Counted from the first letter of the stretch, positions 15,330-24,744 are shown. The stretch is DNA of 41,018 nt from Actinomycetes bacterium (GCA_025358355.1 JANYJX010000007.1:1-41018); one strand, 5' to 3'. The notes: generated from the letters alone by a model not told the origin. Translations and numbers: made by a program.

Positions 15330-15971
15330 ATGGACATCGTCGACCCGCAGATCGAGAACTACGCCATCGCCCACACGACCGCGCCTCGCGACGAGGTCGC
15401 GGCCCTCCGCGCCGAGGCAGCCACGCTGCCGGTCCCAGAAATGGCCGGCGGGCTCGTCGAGGTCAAGCTGCTCGAGGCGCTCGTCGTCGCAACGCGCGCA
15501 AGCCGCGTGCTCGAGATCGGCACCTTCGCGGGCGTGACCGCCCTGTCCCTCGCAGCGCTGCTGCCCGAGGACGGCGAGCTCGTGACGCTGGAGATCGACC
15601 CGGAGAACGCCGCGATCGCACGACGCCACTTCGCCACCAGCCCGCATGGAGCGCGGATTCGACTGATCGAAGGCGACGCGCGCGAATCGCTCGCAACGAT
15701 CGATGGCCCGTTCGAGCTCGTGTGGATCGACGCGTGGAAGCCCGACTACGGCTTCTACTACGACGCCGTTCTCCCCAAGCTTGCCGAGCACGGCGTGATC
15801 GTCGCCGACAACGTGCTCCGGTCGGGGGACGTCATCGACCCACGCGTGAACGACGCTAGCACGGTGTCGCTGCGTCGCTTCGCCGACGACGTTGAGGCCG
15901 ACCCGCGCGTCGACAACGCCCTGCTCACCGTCGCCGACGGGCTGCTCGTGATCTGGAAGCGCCCGAGCTAG
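15330..15971 (+). CDS. SAM-dependent O-methyltransferase, CCoAOMT/YrrM-like
   Basis: The protein has 213 aa and starts at ATG 11 bp after the acyl-CoA dehydrogenase. SAM motif I is VLEIGTFAG (60-68). The acidic residue after the second strand is in TLEIDPEN, and motif IV is LVWIDAWKPDY with the Asp and Lys common in cation-dependent catechol O-methyltransferases. VADNVLRSGDV continues the match to the family. It transfers methyl from SAM to a hydroxyl group on a small aromatic compound in most relatives. Its link to the amine pathway is only by position. Confidence 0.8.
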   Translation: MDIVDPQIENYAIAHTTAPRDEVAALRAEAATLPVPEMAGGLVEVKLLEALVVATRASRVLEIGTFAGVTALSLAALLPEDGELVTLEIDPENAAIARRHFATSPHGARIRLIEGDARESLATIDGPFELVWIDAWKPDYGFYYDAVLPKLAEHGVIVADNVLRSGDVIDPRVNDASTVSLRRFADDVEADPRVDNALLTVADGLLVIWKRPS

Positions 15972-16070
15972 CGCTGACAGCCTCACGCCCGATCCGAACA
16001 CGGCCTTGATCCATTCGTAACGAGTGCGGTGCAGACTCCCGCGCCTGTCGGCATCTATCCGGGAGGCACC

Positions 16071-17259
16071 ATGCATCGCAGCATCCTCGCCGCGCTTGTT
16101 CTCGCAGTTCTCCTGACGCCGCTCGACGGTAGGAGCACCGCTGCCGCACCACCATTGAAGGCAGCCGGCCGGATCGCGTTCTCGGTCGACAGCGGGATCG
16201 CCTCGATGAACCCGGACGGCAGTGGCGGCTGGGGCGGTCGCGTGCTACTGCCGGGCGACACCCAGCCCGCATGGTCGCCGGACGGGACGATGCTGGCCGT
16301 CGCGACGCGCTGGCAGGGAAACGAGGGCATCCGGCTCGACAACCCGGACGGCTCGACGATCCGCATGCTGACCACGACTCCCGGGGACGGCAGCCCTGCC
16401 TGGTCGCCTGACGGCACGAAGCTCGCATTCGTCGACAACGGCAAGCTGCTGGTCGTCAACGCCGACGGTTCGGGACGGCGAGAGCTTCCGACCAGCACCG
16501 GCTACGTGAACGCGTCGCCGAGCTGGTCGCCGGATGGAGCAAAGATCGCCTTCTCCGCGTACGGCGACAGCGGCTCCGACATCTTCGCCCTCGACCTTGC
16601 TTCCGGCGCGCAAGCCGCGGTCCTCGCAGGGCAGACGAACGACTCGTGGCCGGCCTGGTCGCCCGATGGCACCGACATCGCGTTCTCCGGCGACCAGAAC
16701 GGCTCGACGGCGGGCCGGGAACCGATTGGCTCGCCGGCGGCATGGGCGTCGATGTGCTGATCGGCAGCCAGGGCCGCGACCGTCTCGACGCCCGCGACGG
16801 TGGCCACGACACGGTCATCGGTGACGGCGACCGGTCTCGCACAACATCGCGGTCTGGCGACCGGCGACTGCGTCGGGCTGGTCGGCCGCGAATCCGCCGG
16901 AACGAGCGGTCGACGGTCGCCTGGACGACATCTGGAACTCGGGTGGCTGGCCGCCGCAATGGATCGAGATCGATCTCGGTCGCCCAGCCACGATCGGCCG
17001 GATCAGGCTGATCGCGGGCGACCAGCCCGCCGGCGTCGCCTTCCTCGTCCTCACACGCCAGGCCGATGGCACCTACCGGCTGCTGCATCGCTTCGACGGC
17101 CCTTCGGTGTTCCGCCAGGAACTCCGATTCGCGCCGAAGCGACCGTGGCGCGCGGTTCGCTACCTCCGCATCGTCGTCACACAGGCCAACACGGCATCCG
17201 CCTGGGTTTCGTGGCCGGAGATCGAGGTCTACCCGAGCTCGCCGGCTACCCGCCGCTGA
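16071..17259 (+). pseudogene. Secreted TolB-like propeller + RTX repeats + discoidin domain protein, frameshifted twice
   Basis: The start ATG follows GGGAGG and a signal peptide (residues 1-25). Residues 26-210 hold PD40/TolB-type repeats (AWSPDG, SWSPDGAKIAF, AWSPDGTDIAF). The first frame then stops at 16760. In the next frame (from about 16700) four RTX-like nonapeptides continue: GGPGTDWLA, GGMGVDVLI, GSQGRDRLD, DGGHDTVIG. In the third frame (from about 16835) a discoidin (F5/8C) domain runs to a TGA: NIAVWRPATAS, AVDGRLDDIW, PQWIEIDLG. Each junction would be repaired by adding one base, in AACGG and GACCGG contexts. So it is either a recent pseudogene or two base-calling errors in one gene of about 396 codons for an exported calcium- and sugar-binding protein. 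Confidence 0.7.
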
Positions 17260-17509
17260 TCGCAGCGATCACGTCGACGCGCGAGTCCGCGCCGAGTGCC
17301 GTGTCGAGCTGCGCCCGCTCGCGATCGACGTAGACATTGATGTGCGGCCGTAGCACCGGCCCGGGCTGGCACAGCCGATCGCGGAACCCAGGCCATTGCG
17401 CTTCGAGGTCGTCGATCGCGCCGGCCACGCTAGGCGCATCGACATCAAGCCGGCGCGGAAGCCCCGGAAAGAGCGGCAAGAGCGTCGCCGGAAGATGGAC
17501 GTCAGCCAC
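17246..17509 (-). CDS. ThiS/MoaD-like ubiquitin-fold sulfur carrier protein
   Basis: The protein has 87 aa. GTG is chosen because it overlaps the stop of the upstream gene by one base (TAGTG). The pattern VHLPATLLPLFPG, then VAGAIDDLEAQWPGF, RPHINVYVDRE and a final AAISGG is that of MoaD/ThiS beta-grasp proteins. The C-terminal Gly-Gly is exactly at the end, as needed for adenylation and thiocarboxylation. It has no MoeB/ThiF partner here. The tight link to the BNR-repeat gene suggests a joint role. Its 3' end overlaps the convergent discoidin gene by 14 bp. Confidence 0.78.
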   Translation of the reverse strand: MADVHLPATLLPLFPGLPRRLDVDAPSVAGAIDDLEAQWPGFRDRLCQPGPVLRPHINVYVDRERAQLDTALGADSRVDVIAAISGG

Positions 17510-18588
17510 TACGCGAGAACCGCGACCTCGACCGAGGAGATGCCCGGCAGATACCGCGCGATCTCGTTCCAGCTGTCGCCCTCGTTCGCGCTCGCGAAGA
17601 CCTGCCCGGTGCTCGTACCGAAGTAGAGGCCTGGCGTGTCGTACGAATCGATCGCCATGCCCTCGCGCAGCACGCCGAGGTACGCGTCCTTCTGCGGCAG
17701 CCCGTCGGTGAGCTCTTGCCAACTCGAGCCGGCGTCACGCGTGCGCCACACGGCAACGCGCCCGCCCGGCGTGAAGCGCCCATGACCGGGATCAAGCGGG
17801 ATCGTGTAGAAGGTCTCGCGGTCGTGCGGATGCGCGGCCGCAGCGAAGCCGAACTCCGTCGGCAGCCCCTCCGTGATCTCGGTCCACGATTGCCCGCCGT
17901 CGTCGCTGCGGTGCGTGCCGACGTGGTTCTGCTGATAGAGGCGATCCGTGTCGAGCGGCGACATCACCATCCGGTGGACGCAGTAGCCGACCTCGGGATC
18001 CTCGAGCGGCCAGTCGGCGCGGAGGCCCTTGTTGCGCGGCGCCCAAGAGCCGCCGTTGTCAGTTGTCTCGAAGATGCCGAAGCCCTGGATGATCACCCAG
18101 AAATGATCGGGCTCGAGCGGGTGCGGCATGATCGCCGGCAGCCCGAGATGACCGGGCGGCTGCTTCGCGGGGTCGTTCCAGGAGTCGCGACCGGGCTGGC
18201 CGTCGAGCGTGCTGAGCAGCGACCAGGTCTCGCAACCGTCGGTGCTCTCGAACACGGATGCCGCCTCGCCGCCCGCAAGAACCCTCCCGTGGGCCACGGT
18301 CAGGCCCGAGACCTTCGAGAGCTTGAGACCGTCGTCCGCGCTGAGCGCGAGGCCTTCGCTCGAGAGAGTCCACGTCTCGCCTAGATCGCTGCTGCGCCAG
18401 ACGCCGGCGCCATGCCACTCGCTGGCGGCTGCTGCGTAGATCGAGCCGGAAACCGGATCGTGGACGGCGTGGTAGATCGGCCAGCCCTCGCACAGCGGGC
18501 CACGGACGCTCCAGTCGCGCCGCTCGGCGTCGCTCTCCAAGATGAACAACCCTTTGCGCGTGCCAACCAGCAGCATCGTCTGCGTCAT
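17509..18588 (-). CDS. BNR/Asp-box repeat beta-propeller protein (sialidase- or sortilin-like)
   Basis: The protein has 359 aa. ATG at 18588 (MTQTMLLVGTRKG) follows GGAGGGG and is preferred over an upstream in-frame codon. At least six Asp-box-like repeats are visible: SSDLGETW, STDGCETW, TTDNGGSW, SDDGGQSW, TRDAGSSW and SANEGDSW, consistent with a propeller. There is no signal peptide, so it is probably cytoplasmic. Sialidase catalytic residues are not evident, so an enzyme role should not be assumed. It is translationally coupled to the MoaD-like gene, a pairing I believe recurs in actinobacteria, but its function is unknown to me. Confidence 0.8.
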   Translation of the reverse strand: MTQTMLLVGTRKGLFILESDAERRDWSVRGPLCEGWPIYHAVHDPVSGSIYAAAASEWHGAGVWRSSDLGETWTLSSEGLALSADDGLKLSKVSGLTVAHGRVLAGGEAASVFESTDGCETWSLLSTLDGQPGRDSWNDPAKQPPGHLGLPAIMPHPLEPDHFWVIIQGFGIFETTDNGGSWAPRNKGLRADWPLEDPEVGYCVHRMVMSPLDTDRLYQQNHVGTHRSDDGGQSWTEITEGLPTEFGFAAAAHPHDRETFYTIPLDPGHGRFTPGGRVAVWRTRDAGSSWQELTDGLPQKDAYLGVLREGMAIDSYDTPGLYFGTSTGQVFASANEGDSWNEIARYLPGISSVEVAVLA

Positions 18589-18634
18589 CTCGCCTACCCC
18601 TCCGTGTCGACTCGTCTCGTGCAGTTCCGCGACT

Positions 18635-20668
18635 CTAAACGGTGACGACGCGCGCATCGAGGCCGATCGCGCCATCGGGTGTCGCTAGCAGCGGGTTGAC
18701 CTCGATCTCGGCGATCTCGGGATGGGCCGCCGCCAGCCGGGACAGGGCCGCTGCAGCTTGGGCGACGGCCGCTAGCTCGATTGACGCCCGGCCTCGTGCT
18801 CCCGTCAGGAGCGCCGCGCCGCGCAGCGACAAGATCAGCTCCTCGAGCTCGGCCGGTTCCGCAGGCGCGAGCGCGACGGCGACATCTCGCAGTACCTCCG
18901 CATATACCCCGCCGAGGCCGACGAGAACGAGCGGGCCGAAGCGCGGGTCGCGCCGGCAGCCGACGATCAGCTCGACCGCCCCCTCCGCCGCGACCATCTG
19001 CTCGACCGCGTAACCCTTGGGCGCGATTGCTGCCTCCATGCGCTCGTGGGCGGCGACGAGCGCGTGCTCGTCGACGAGGCCGAGCGCGACCCCGCCCGCA
19101 TCCGACTTGTGGAGCAAGCCGAGCGCCTTGAGCACGACCGGGTAGCCGATCTCGCCGGCCGCCGCAACGACCTCATCGGTGGTGCGCGCCGCGCGGCACT
19201 CTGCGAGCGGAACACCCGCGGCCTCGATCAGCCGGCGCGCTTCAAGATAGCCGTCACCGGCGACGAGACCCGACGGCTCCGTGGCATACGCCGGAATCCC
19301 TCGTCGAGAACCGACCGTCGTGACGCGATCGAGCGCGCCGAGCGCCCGTTCGATCTCGCGGTACACCGGGACTCCCTCCGCGCGCAGCAGCTGGGCGGGC
19401 GGGGCGTCGGCGTACATCAGCTGGCAGGCGAGAGGGCGGCCGCTCTCGCGCGCAGCGGCGGCCAGCGATTTCGCGACCTCGAGCTCACGCTTTGCGAGGT
19501 CGTCGCTTTGATGCGTATAGCCGCCGAGGTAGCCGACGAGCAACACGGTGTCGACCTCGCCGGAGCGAAGCAACGTCCCGACGACGCGCGCATACGAGCC
19601 GAAGTCCTGCTCGCCCGCCCCGGCGAGATCGACCGGGTTCACGGTTGATGATGTCGCCGGCAGGTCGGCGGCGAGCGTGGCGCGTAGCGCGTCCGAGAGC
19701 TGCGGCAACTCGAGCCCGACGCCGCTTGCGACATCGGCGGCGATCACGCCCGTCCCTCCACCGTCGCCGACAACCGCGACCCGACGGCCTTTCGGCTGAT
19801 GCGACGCGAGCAACAGCTGCGCCGCATCAACAAGCTCGCGTGGCGTGGTAACGCGAACGATTCCCGCTGCACGGCACGCGGCGTCGATGGCCGCAGAGCC
19901 GCTGACGAGGGCGCCGGTGTGCGAAAGCGCTGCGCGCTGGCCCGCCTCGCTGCTGCCAGCTGCAAGGAGGACGACCGGCGTGGCAGAGGCCCGGGCCGCG
20001 CGCGCAAACGCGCGCCCGTCACGGAAATCCTCGACGTACGCCGCGATGACGCGCGTGTGCGGATCGGCAGCGAACGACTCGACGAGCGCGGCGGCGTCGA
20101 GGTCGGCTTGGTTGCCGATCGACGCCACCCGCGAAAGACCCAAACCAGCGTCGGCAGCGAGTTGAGCCACCTCGTAGCAGAGGTTCCCGCTCTGCGAGAT
20201 GAACCCAATCGGGCCAACGGCTAACCCGTCGAGGCCGAGCTCAACCTCCGCCGCGGCATCACAGAGCCCGTTGCAGTTCGGGCCGAGCAAGACGGCGCCC
20301 GCGGCGCGCACTCGCTCGACAACCGCTGCTTCCCGAGCACGCCCCTCGTCCCCGCTCTCCCCAAGACCGGCGCTGATCGCGACGATCGCCCGCGCACCGA
20401 CCGCGAGCGCGGCGTCGACAGTCTCCTCGAACGCCGCCGCCGGCACGGCCAGGACAACCAGCTCCGGCGGCGTCGGCAAGTCGGCAAGCGCCGCGTACGC
20501 CGGCTGCCCAAGGATCTCACCGCCGCGCTTGTTGACGAGGAACACGTCGCGACGATGTGCTCCGCGAAGCGCGCCACGCGCGAGCCACTGACCCCACTTC
20601 GCCGGATCGTTCGACGCGCCGACGATCGCTACCGAGCGTGGCTCGAACAGCGGCTGCAGGTCGCGCAC
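18635..20668 (-). CDS. Acyl-CoA synthetase (NDP-forming), fused alpha and beta domains
   Basis: The protein has 677 aa and starts at GTG. The N-terminal CoA-binding domain is PRSVAIVGASNDPAKWG (10-26). The succinyl-CoA-synthetase-like ligase domain follows, with the phosphohistidine motif ALSHTGALVSG (H250). The C-terminal ATP-grasp half begins near residue 470 (ARRLIEAAGVPLAECR) and contains VVLKALGLLHKSDAGGV. It interconverts acyl-CoA plus ADP/Pi and acid plus ATP, as acetate-, propionate- or betaine/acid-specific relatives do. It lies 18 bp after the aldehyde dehydrogenase on the same strand. That suggests one module converting aldehyde to acyl-CoA and acyl-CoA to acid plus ATP, or activating a substrate. 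Confidence 0.85.
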   Translation of the reverse strand: MRDLQPLFEPRSVAIVGASNDPAKWGQWLARGALRGAHRRDVFLVNKRGGEILGQPAYAALADLPTPPELVVLAVPAAAFEETVDAALAVGARAIVAISAGLGESGDEGRAREAAVVERVRAAGAVLLGPNCNGLCDAAAEVELGLDGLAVGPIGFISQSGNLCYEVAQLAADAGLGLSRVASIGNQADLDAAALVESFAADPHTRVIAAYVEDFRDGRAFARAARASATPVVLLAAGSSEAGQRAALSHTGALVSGSAAIDAACRAAGIVRVTTPRELVDAAQLLLASHQPKGRRVAVVGDGGGTGVIAADVASGVGLELPQLSDALRATLAADLPATSSTVNPVDLAGAGEQDFGSYARVVGTLLRSGEVDTVLLVGYLGGYTHQSDDLAKRELEVAKSLAAAARESGRPLACQLMYADAPPAQLLRAEGVPVYREIERALGALDRVTTVGSRRGIPAYATEPSGLVAGDGYLEARRLIEAAGVPLAECRAARTTDEVVAAAGEIGYPVVLKALGLLHKSDAGGVALGLVDEHALVAAHERMEAAIAPKGYAVEQMVAAEGAVELIVGCRRDPRFGPLVLVGLGGVYAEVLRDVAVALAPAEPAELEELILSLRGAALLTGARGRASIELAAVAQAAAALSRLAAAHPEIAEIEVNPLLATPDGAIGLDARVVTV

Positions 20669-20686
20669 TAGCGACCGGCCTACGAG

Positions 20687-22216
20687 CTACCGCGTCTGCG
20701 GGAAGCCGAGATTGACGCTGCTCGTCGCCGGGTCGGGCCAGCGGCTCGTCACGACCTTGCCCCGCGTGTAGAACTCGATCCCCTCCGGCCCGTAGATGTG
20801 CCGGTCGCCGAAGAGCGAGTCCTTCCAGCCGCCGAACGAGTAGAACGCGACCGGCACGGGAATCGGCACGTTGATGCCGACCATGCCGACGTTCACCTCG
20901 AACTGGAACTGCCGGGCGACGCCGCCGTCGCGGGTGAAGATCGCGGTCCCGTTCCCGTACTGGTTCTCGTTCACGAGCGCGAGCGCCTCGTCGTAGGTTC
21001 CGACGCGCACGACCGCGAGCACCGGGCCGAAGATCTCGTCCTTGTAGGCGTCCATCTCGGTCGTCACGTGGTCGAGCAGCGAGACACCGAGGAAGAAGCC
21101 GTCAGCAGGCGCGGTCTTGCGGCCGTCGGCCAAGAGTGTCGCGCCCTGCTCAGCACCGGAGTCGAGGTACGACGCGACCTTGTCGCGGTGCGCCGCGGTG
21201 ACGAGCGGCCCCATCTCGGAGTCGGGCAGCATCCCGTCGCCGACCTTGATCTTCGGCAGCCGCTCCTGGATCGCGCTCACCAGCGGATCGGCCACGTCAC
21301 CCACGGCGACCACGACCGAGATCGCCATGCAGCGCTCGCCGGCCGAGCCGTACGCCGCGCTCACCGCTGCGTCGGCGGCCATGTCGATGTCGGCGTCCGG
21401 CAGCACGACCATGTGATTCTTCGCCCCGCCGAGCGCCTGAACGCGCTTCCCGTTCCGCGTGCCAGTCTCGTAGATCGAGCGCGCGATCGGCGTCGAGCCG
21501 ACGAAGCTGATCGCCGTGACATCCGGATGCTCGAGCAGCCGCTCGACGGCCACGCGATCGCCCTGGATCACGTTGAACACGCCATCCGGCACGCCAGCTT
21601 CCTTCAACAGCTCGGCGGTGAGGATCGATGCGGACGGGTCCTTTTCGGACGGCTTCAGCACGAACGTGTTCCCGCAGGCGAGCGCGGGTGCCCACATCCA
21701 CATGGGCACCATCGCGGGGAAGTTGAACGGCGTGATCCCGGCGACGACGCCGAGCGGCTGGCGGATCGAGTAGACGTCGATGCCGGTCGAGGCTTGCTCC
21801 GAGAAGCTGCCCTTGATCAGCGTCGGGATGCCGCAGGCGAACTCGATCACCTCGATCCCGCGCGCCACCTCGCCCATCGCGTCGGAGAGAACTTTGCCGT
21901 GCTCGGCCGTCAGCAGCTTCGCGAGATCCTCGCGATGCGCGTTGAACAGCTCGCGGATGCGGAAGAACAGCTCGGCGCGGCGGGAGAGCGAGACCGTCCG
22001 CCAAGCGCCGGAAGCAGCCTTGGCGGAGGCAACCGCGCGGTCGACTTCCTCGACCGACGCGAAGTCGACCGCAGCAGCCTGCACGCCAGTCGCGGGGTTG
22101 AAGACCGGACCGCTGCGACCGGAGGTGCTGGCGACGGCCTGGCCGCCGATCCAGTGGTGAATCCGCCGTGGCTCGGGCGCGTCGGTGCGCTCGGGGGCGT
22201 CTGCAAGCTCGGTCAT
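20687..22216 (-). CDS. mmsA: CoA-acylating methylmalonate-semialdehyde dehydrogenase
   Basis: The protein has 509 aa. ATG follows GGAGGGTTCG. The family block ALGGAKNHMVVLPDADID and the catalytic SAGERCMAIS with C296 identify the MmsA/IolA group of aldehyde dehydrogenases. N165 in TPFNFPAMVPMWMW is the conserved oxyanion Asn. The enzyme oxidises (methyl)malonate semialdehyde with NAD+ and CoA to propionyl- or acetyl-CoA and CO2. In this neighbourhood it may process a three- or four-carbon semialdehyde released by amine cleavage; valine, beta-alanine or inositol breakdown is the standard alternative. Confidence 0.9.
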   Translation of the reverse strand: MTELADAPERTDAPEPRRIHHWIGGQAVASTSGRSGPVFNPATGVQAAAVDFASVEEVDRAVASAKAASGAWRTVSLSRRAELFFRIRELFNAHREDLAKLLTAEHGKVLSDAMGEVARGIEVIEFACGIPTLIKGSFSEQASTGIDVYSIRQPLGVVAGITPFNFPAMVPMWMWAPALACGNTFVLKPSEKDPSASILTAELLKEAGVPDGVFNVIQGDRVAVERLLEHPDVTAISFVGSTPIARSIYETGTRNGKRVQALGGAKNHMVVLPDADIDMAADAAVSAAYGSAGERCMAISVVVAVGDVADPLVSAIQERLPKIKVGDGMLPDSEMGPLVTAAHRDKVASYLDSGAEQGATLLADGRKTAPADGFFLGVSLLDHVTTEMDAYKDEIFGPVLAVVRVGTYDEALALVNENQYGNGTAIFTRDGGVARQFQFEVNVGMVGINVPIPVPVAFYSFGGWKDSLFGDRHIYGPEGIEFYTRGKVVTSRWPDPATSSVNLGFPQTR

Positions 22217-22253
22217 CGAACCCTCCTCGTCGTCAGAGCGAGGAGCCTAGCGC

Positions 22254-23297
22254 TCAGCCCTCGAGGCCCGCCTCCGCAAGCGGCCTGCGCGCCCACGCAA
22301 ACGAGGTCTGGTACCAGCCGTTCAGCGGATCGAGCGTGACGCCGCGGCCCGACGAGTGCACGAACCAGCCGCTGCCGAGATAGAGGCCCATGTGCCCGAT
22401 CTCGTTCGGGCTGGAGAGCTGCCCGCGCGAGCCAAAGAAGACGACATCCGCCGGCTGGAGATCGGACTGCGCGATGCGCAGCTCGGGCGCGACTTCGCCG
22501 CTCATCGCGTACGTCGTGCGGCCCTTGAGGATGTCGGTGAGCGTCGGCGCGTCGGCGAACGGCTGCAACTTGTAGACACGCCACACGAAGCCCGAGCAGT
22601 CGAAGCCGCCGGGCACGACGGCCCCGTCCCACAGCGTCTGCTGCCGCTTCTCCGAGGTTCCCGTCCACACGTACGGATCGCCGACGAAGCGAAGCGCGCG
22701 CGTCAGAACGGTGCGCTGCCAGTCGGTCAGCTCCGGGAACGAGAGCGTCGCCGCGCCGTCGAGCACACGCTGCTTTTGCCAGTCGGTGATACCCATCGCC
22801 TGCGCAAACGAGAACGCGGCCTCTGCGCGCGTCACCGGCTGGCCCGGCAGCAGCTCGAGCGCATCCTGCGCCGCCGGGTGATTCGTGCGCAGGCCGAGCA
22901 AGCGGGCGACGGTCTCTGTCCCAAGCCACGACACCGGCGCGAGGCCGGCGTCGCGAGCGGCAATGCGAAAGAGGCGCGCTGAAGGCTGCAAACCGAGCGC
23001 TGTGACGAGCCGCGCGTCGAGCTCACGAACGGTGACGAGCACGGTCGGATCGACCGGAGGCGACGCCAGCGGATGCCCCCACAGCTCGAGCGCCGTCGCA
23101 AGATCGCCGCGCGTCAGCTGGCCTTGCGGATCGAACTCCTCGGCGCTCGGCCCCATCACACCGGCCGCGAGAACCGTGCCGATCTGCGGATCGGCCCAGT
23201 GCAACATCGCGTCGGCTGGCGGCCGAACCGTGTCGGCGATCGCCGCAGGCACGCATACGCAAGCGAGCAGACAGAGAATCGAGAGCACACGACGCAT
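22254..23297 (-). CDS. Secreted NlpC/P60 peptidoglycan hydrolase with SLH-like N-terminal region
   Basis: The protein has 347 aa and a signal peptide (residues 1-22). Residues about 30-180 contain two SLH-like stretches (DPQGQLTRGDLATALE, PGQPVTRAEAAFSFAQAMG). The C-terminal NlpC/P60 domain has the catalytic C234 in FDCSGFVWR, H302 in IGHMGLYLG and H314 in WFVHSSG. It should cleave peptide stems of the wall, attached by the N-terminal part. It stands on the same strand as mmsA but is more likely an independent envelope gene. Confidence 0.83.
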   Translation of the reverse strand: MRRVLSILCLLACVCVPAAIADTVRPPADAMLHWADPQIGTVLAAGVMGPSAEEFDPQGQLTRGDLATALELWGHPLASPPVDPTVLVTVRELDARLVTALGLQPSARLFRIAARDAGLAPVSWLGTETVARLLGLRTNHPAAQDALELLPGQPVTRAEAAFSFAQAMGITDWQKQRVLDGAATLSFPELTDWQRTVLTRALRFVGDPYVWTGTSEKRQQTLWDGAVVPGGFDCSGFVWRVYKLQPFADAPTLTDILKGRTTYAMSGEVAPELRIAQSDLQPADVVFFGSRGQLSSPNEIGHMGLYLGSGWFVHSSGRGVTLDPLNGWYQTSFAWARRPLAEAGLEG

Positions 23298-23343
23298 GAG
23301 GTCGATATCGACCGACCGCCTAGCCCTCTTGAACCGGCTCTAG

Positions 23344-24243
23344 CTAGATCGAGCCCTTGCACGTGTCGCAGGAGCCGGGCGAGCCGGAGTTGTAGCCGGT
23401 CGTGAACCACTTCTGGCGCTGAGCCGACGAGCCGTGCGTCCAGGTCTCCGGGGTGACGCGCCCTTGGAACCCCGACTGGATGCGATCGTCGCCAGCCGCG
23501 TCGAGCCCGTCGGCGATATCCGCGTCGGTCAGCTGCGTGAGGTAGCCCGTTTCGATCGCGTGATTCGCCCACACGTCGGCGAAGCAGTCGGCCTGCAGCT
23601 TGGTCCGCACCGACCGCCCGTTGGCGCCTTGCTGGCTGGTGCTGCGCCCGAGAATCCCGAGCAGATCCTGGATGTGGTGCCCGTACTCGTGCACAAGCAC
23701 GTACGCCTGAGCGAACGGCCCACCTTGCGCGCCTAGCTTCGACTTCAGCTCGTCGAAGAAGCCAAGGTCGATGTACACGTACTTGTCTTCCGGGCAGAAG
23801 AACGGGCCGGTGTCGGCGCTCGCCGGGCCACAGCCGGTCTGCAGCTGACCCGTGAAGAAGCGCGTCTTCGAGGTCTCGTAGGTCTTGCCGTCTGTCGCGC
23901 ACTCCTTGCGCCAGTGCGACTGGATGCTTTTGACATTGCCGACGATGCGGCAGTCCTCGCGCGTGTTCGCATCGGCGCCGGTGCGGCAGTCCGTCGCGAT
24001 CTGCGTGCTTGTCGCGGGAGCCGGGTCACTGGCAGTCTGGTTCACGAGCGAACCGAGATCGCCGCCGCTGCCACCGCCGCCGCGCACACCGTTCAGCAGG
24101 AAGACCAACAGGGTGATCATGAGCCCCGCAGCGCCGCCACCGACGGCAAGCCCGCCACCAGGCACGCTGCTCATCCGCCAGCCCGAGCCGCGAACGTCCT
24201 CGACCTCGGAGGTATCGAGTTGCGCGTCGCGCTTGAACTCCAC
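23344..24243 (-). CDS. Membrane-anchored neutral zinc metallopeptidase (YpfJ/Zn_peptidase family)
   Basis: The protein has 299 aa with a GTG start. The upstream open frame is longer but not protein-like. Residues 1-30 begin MEFKRDAQLDTSEVEDVRG, typical of the family. One transmembrane helix lies at about 33-53, followed by a Gly-rich linker. The zinc motif is HEYGHH (185-190), with Glu as the general base. CFADVWANHA supplies the third ligand region. Paired cysteines occur along the outer domain. Function in the family is poorly known. It is divergent from the small HTH gene, with only 64 bp between. Confidence 0.85.
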   Translation of the reverse strand: MEFKRDAQLDTSEVEDVRGSGWRMSSVPGGGLAVGGGAAGLMITLLVFLLNGVRGGGGSGGDLGSLVNQTASDPAPATSTQIATDCRTGADANTREDCRIVGNVKSIQSHWRKECATDGKTYETSKTRFFTGQLQTGCGPASADTGPFFCPEDKYVYIDLGFFDELKSKLGAQGGPFAQAYVLVHEYGHHIQDLLGILGRSTSQQGANGRSVRTKLQADCFADVWANHAIETGYLTQLTDADIADGLDAAGDDRIQSGFQGRVTPETWTHGSSAQRQKWFTTGYNSGSPGSCDTCKGSI

Positions 24244-24307
24244 GGCCGGGACTCTATGCACGCACTTCGGGCACCAACCGGGGGACGTCCGATACGCTCG
24301 CAGCTCG

Positions 24308-24676
24308 GTGAGCACGACTTCGCCAACGACGTACGACGACTGCCTGAGCGCCTCGTGGCTCTCGGCGCGGCTCGGCGTCGACACCGCGCGCATCGACCGT
24401 CTGCGGCGAGCCGGCGAGCTGCTCGCCGTCCGTCCCGCCGGCAATGCCGAGTGGCTCTATCCGGCGTGGCAGCTCTCGAACGGCATTCCGCGCCCCGTCA
24501 TCGTCCGCATCGTGACCACGGCGCGCGAGCGTGGCCTTGGCGAGCAGCGCCTGTACGACCTGTTGACGATGCGCGCCGGTCTCGGCCGTCGTAGCGGGTC
24601 GGATCGCCGGCTCGCCGACCTGATCGCGGCAGGCGAGGACGACCAGGTCGTCGCCGCCATTCGAGCGGCGTCGTAG
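24308..24676 (+). CDS. Small HTH (excisionase/MerR-like) DNA-binding protein candidate
   Basis: The protein has 122 aa from a GTG start (MSTTSPTTYDDC). Residues 14-50 (SASWLSARLGVDTARIDRLRRAGELLAVR) form a helix-turn-helix of the kind found in MerR or excisionase-like proteins. WLYPAWQL and a helical C-terminus follow. It may be a regulator or an antitoxin-like DNA-binding protein; no toxin partner is recognised. The following gene begins 69 bp later. Confidence 0.55.
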   Translation: MSTTSPTTYDDCLSASWLSARLGVDTARIDRLRRAGELLAVRPAGNAEWLYPAWQLSNGIPRPVIVRIVTTARERGLGEQRLYDLLTMRAGLGRRSGSDRRLADLIAAGEDDQVVAAIRAAS

Positions 24677-24744
24677 CAGCCGACCACGCGATCCGCGAGG
24701 CACTTCTGGCGCTGGAGACTGCGGCTCCCCTCGATCGACTCACC

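Noticed and set aside
17509..18588. True sialidase assignment for the BNR protein
   Set aside because: Asp-boxes alone do not prove sialidase; the Arg triad and catalytic Tyr/Glu were not identifiable and there is no signal peptide.
20798..22339. 513-codon open frame opposite mmsA
   Set aside because: Same cause; no recognisable motif and the sense strand carries a complete aldehyde dehydrogenase.
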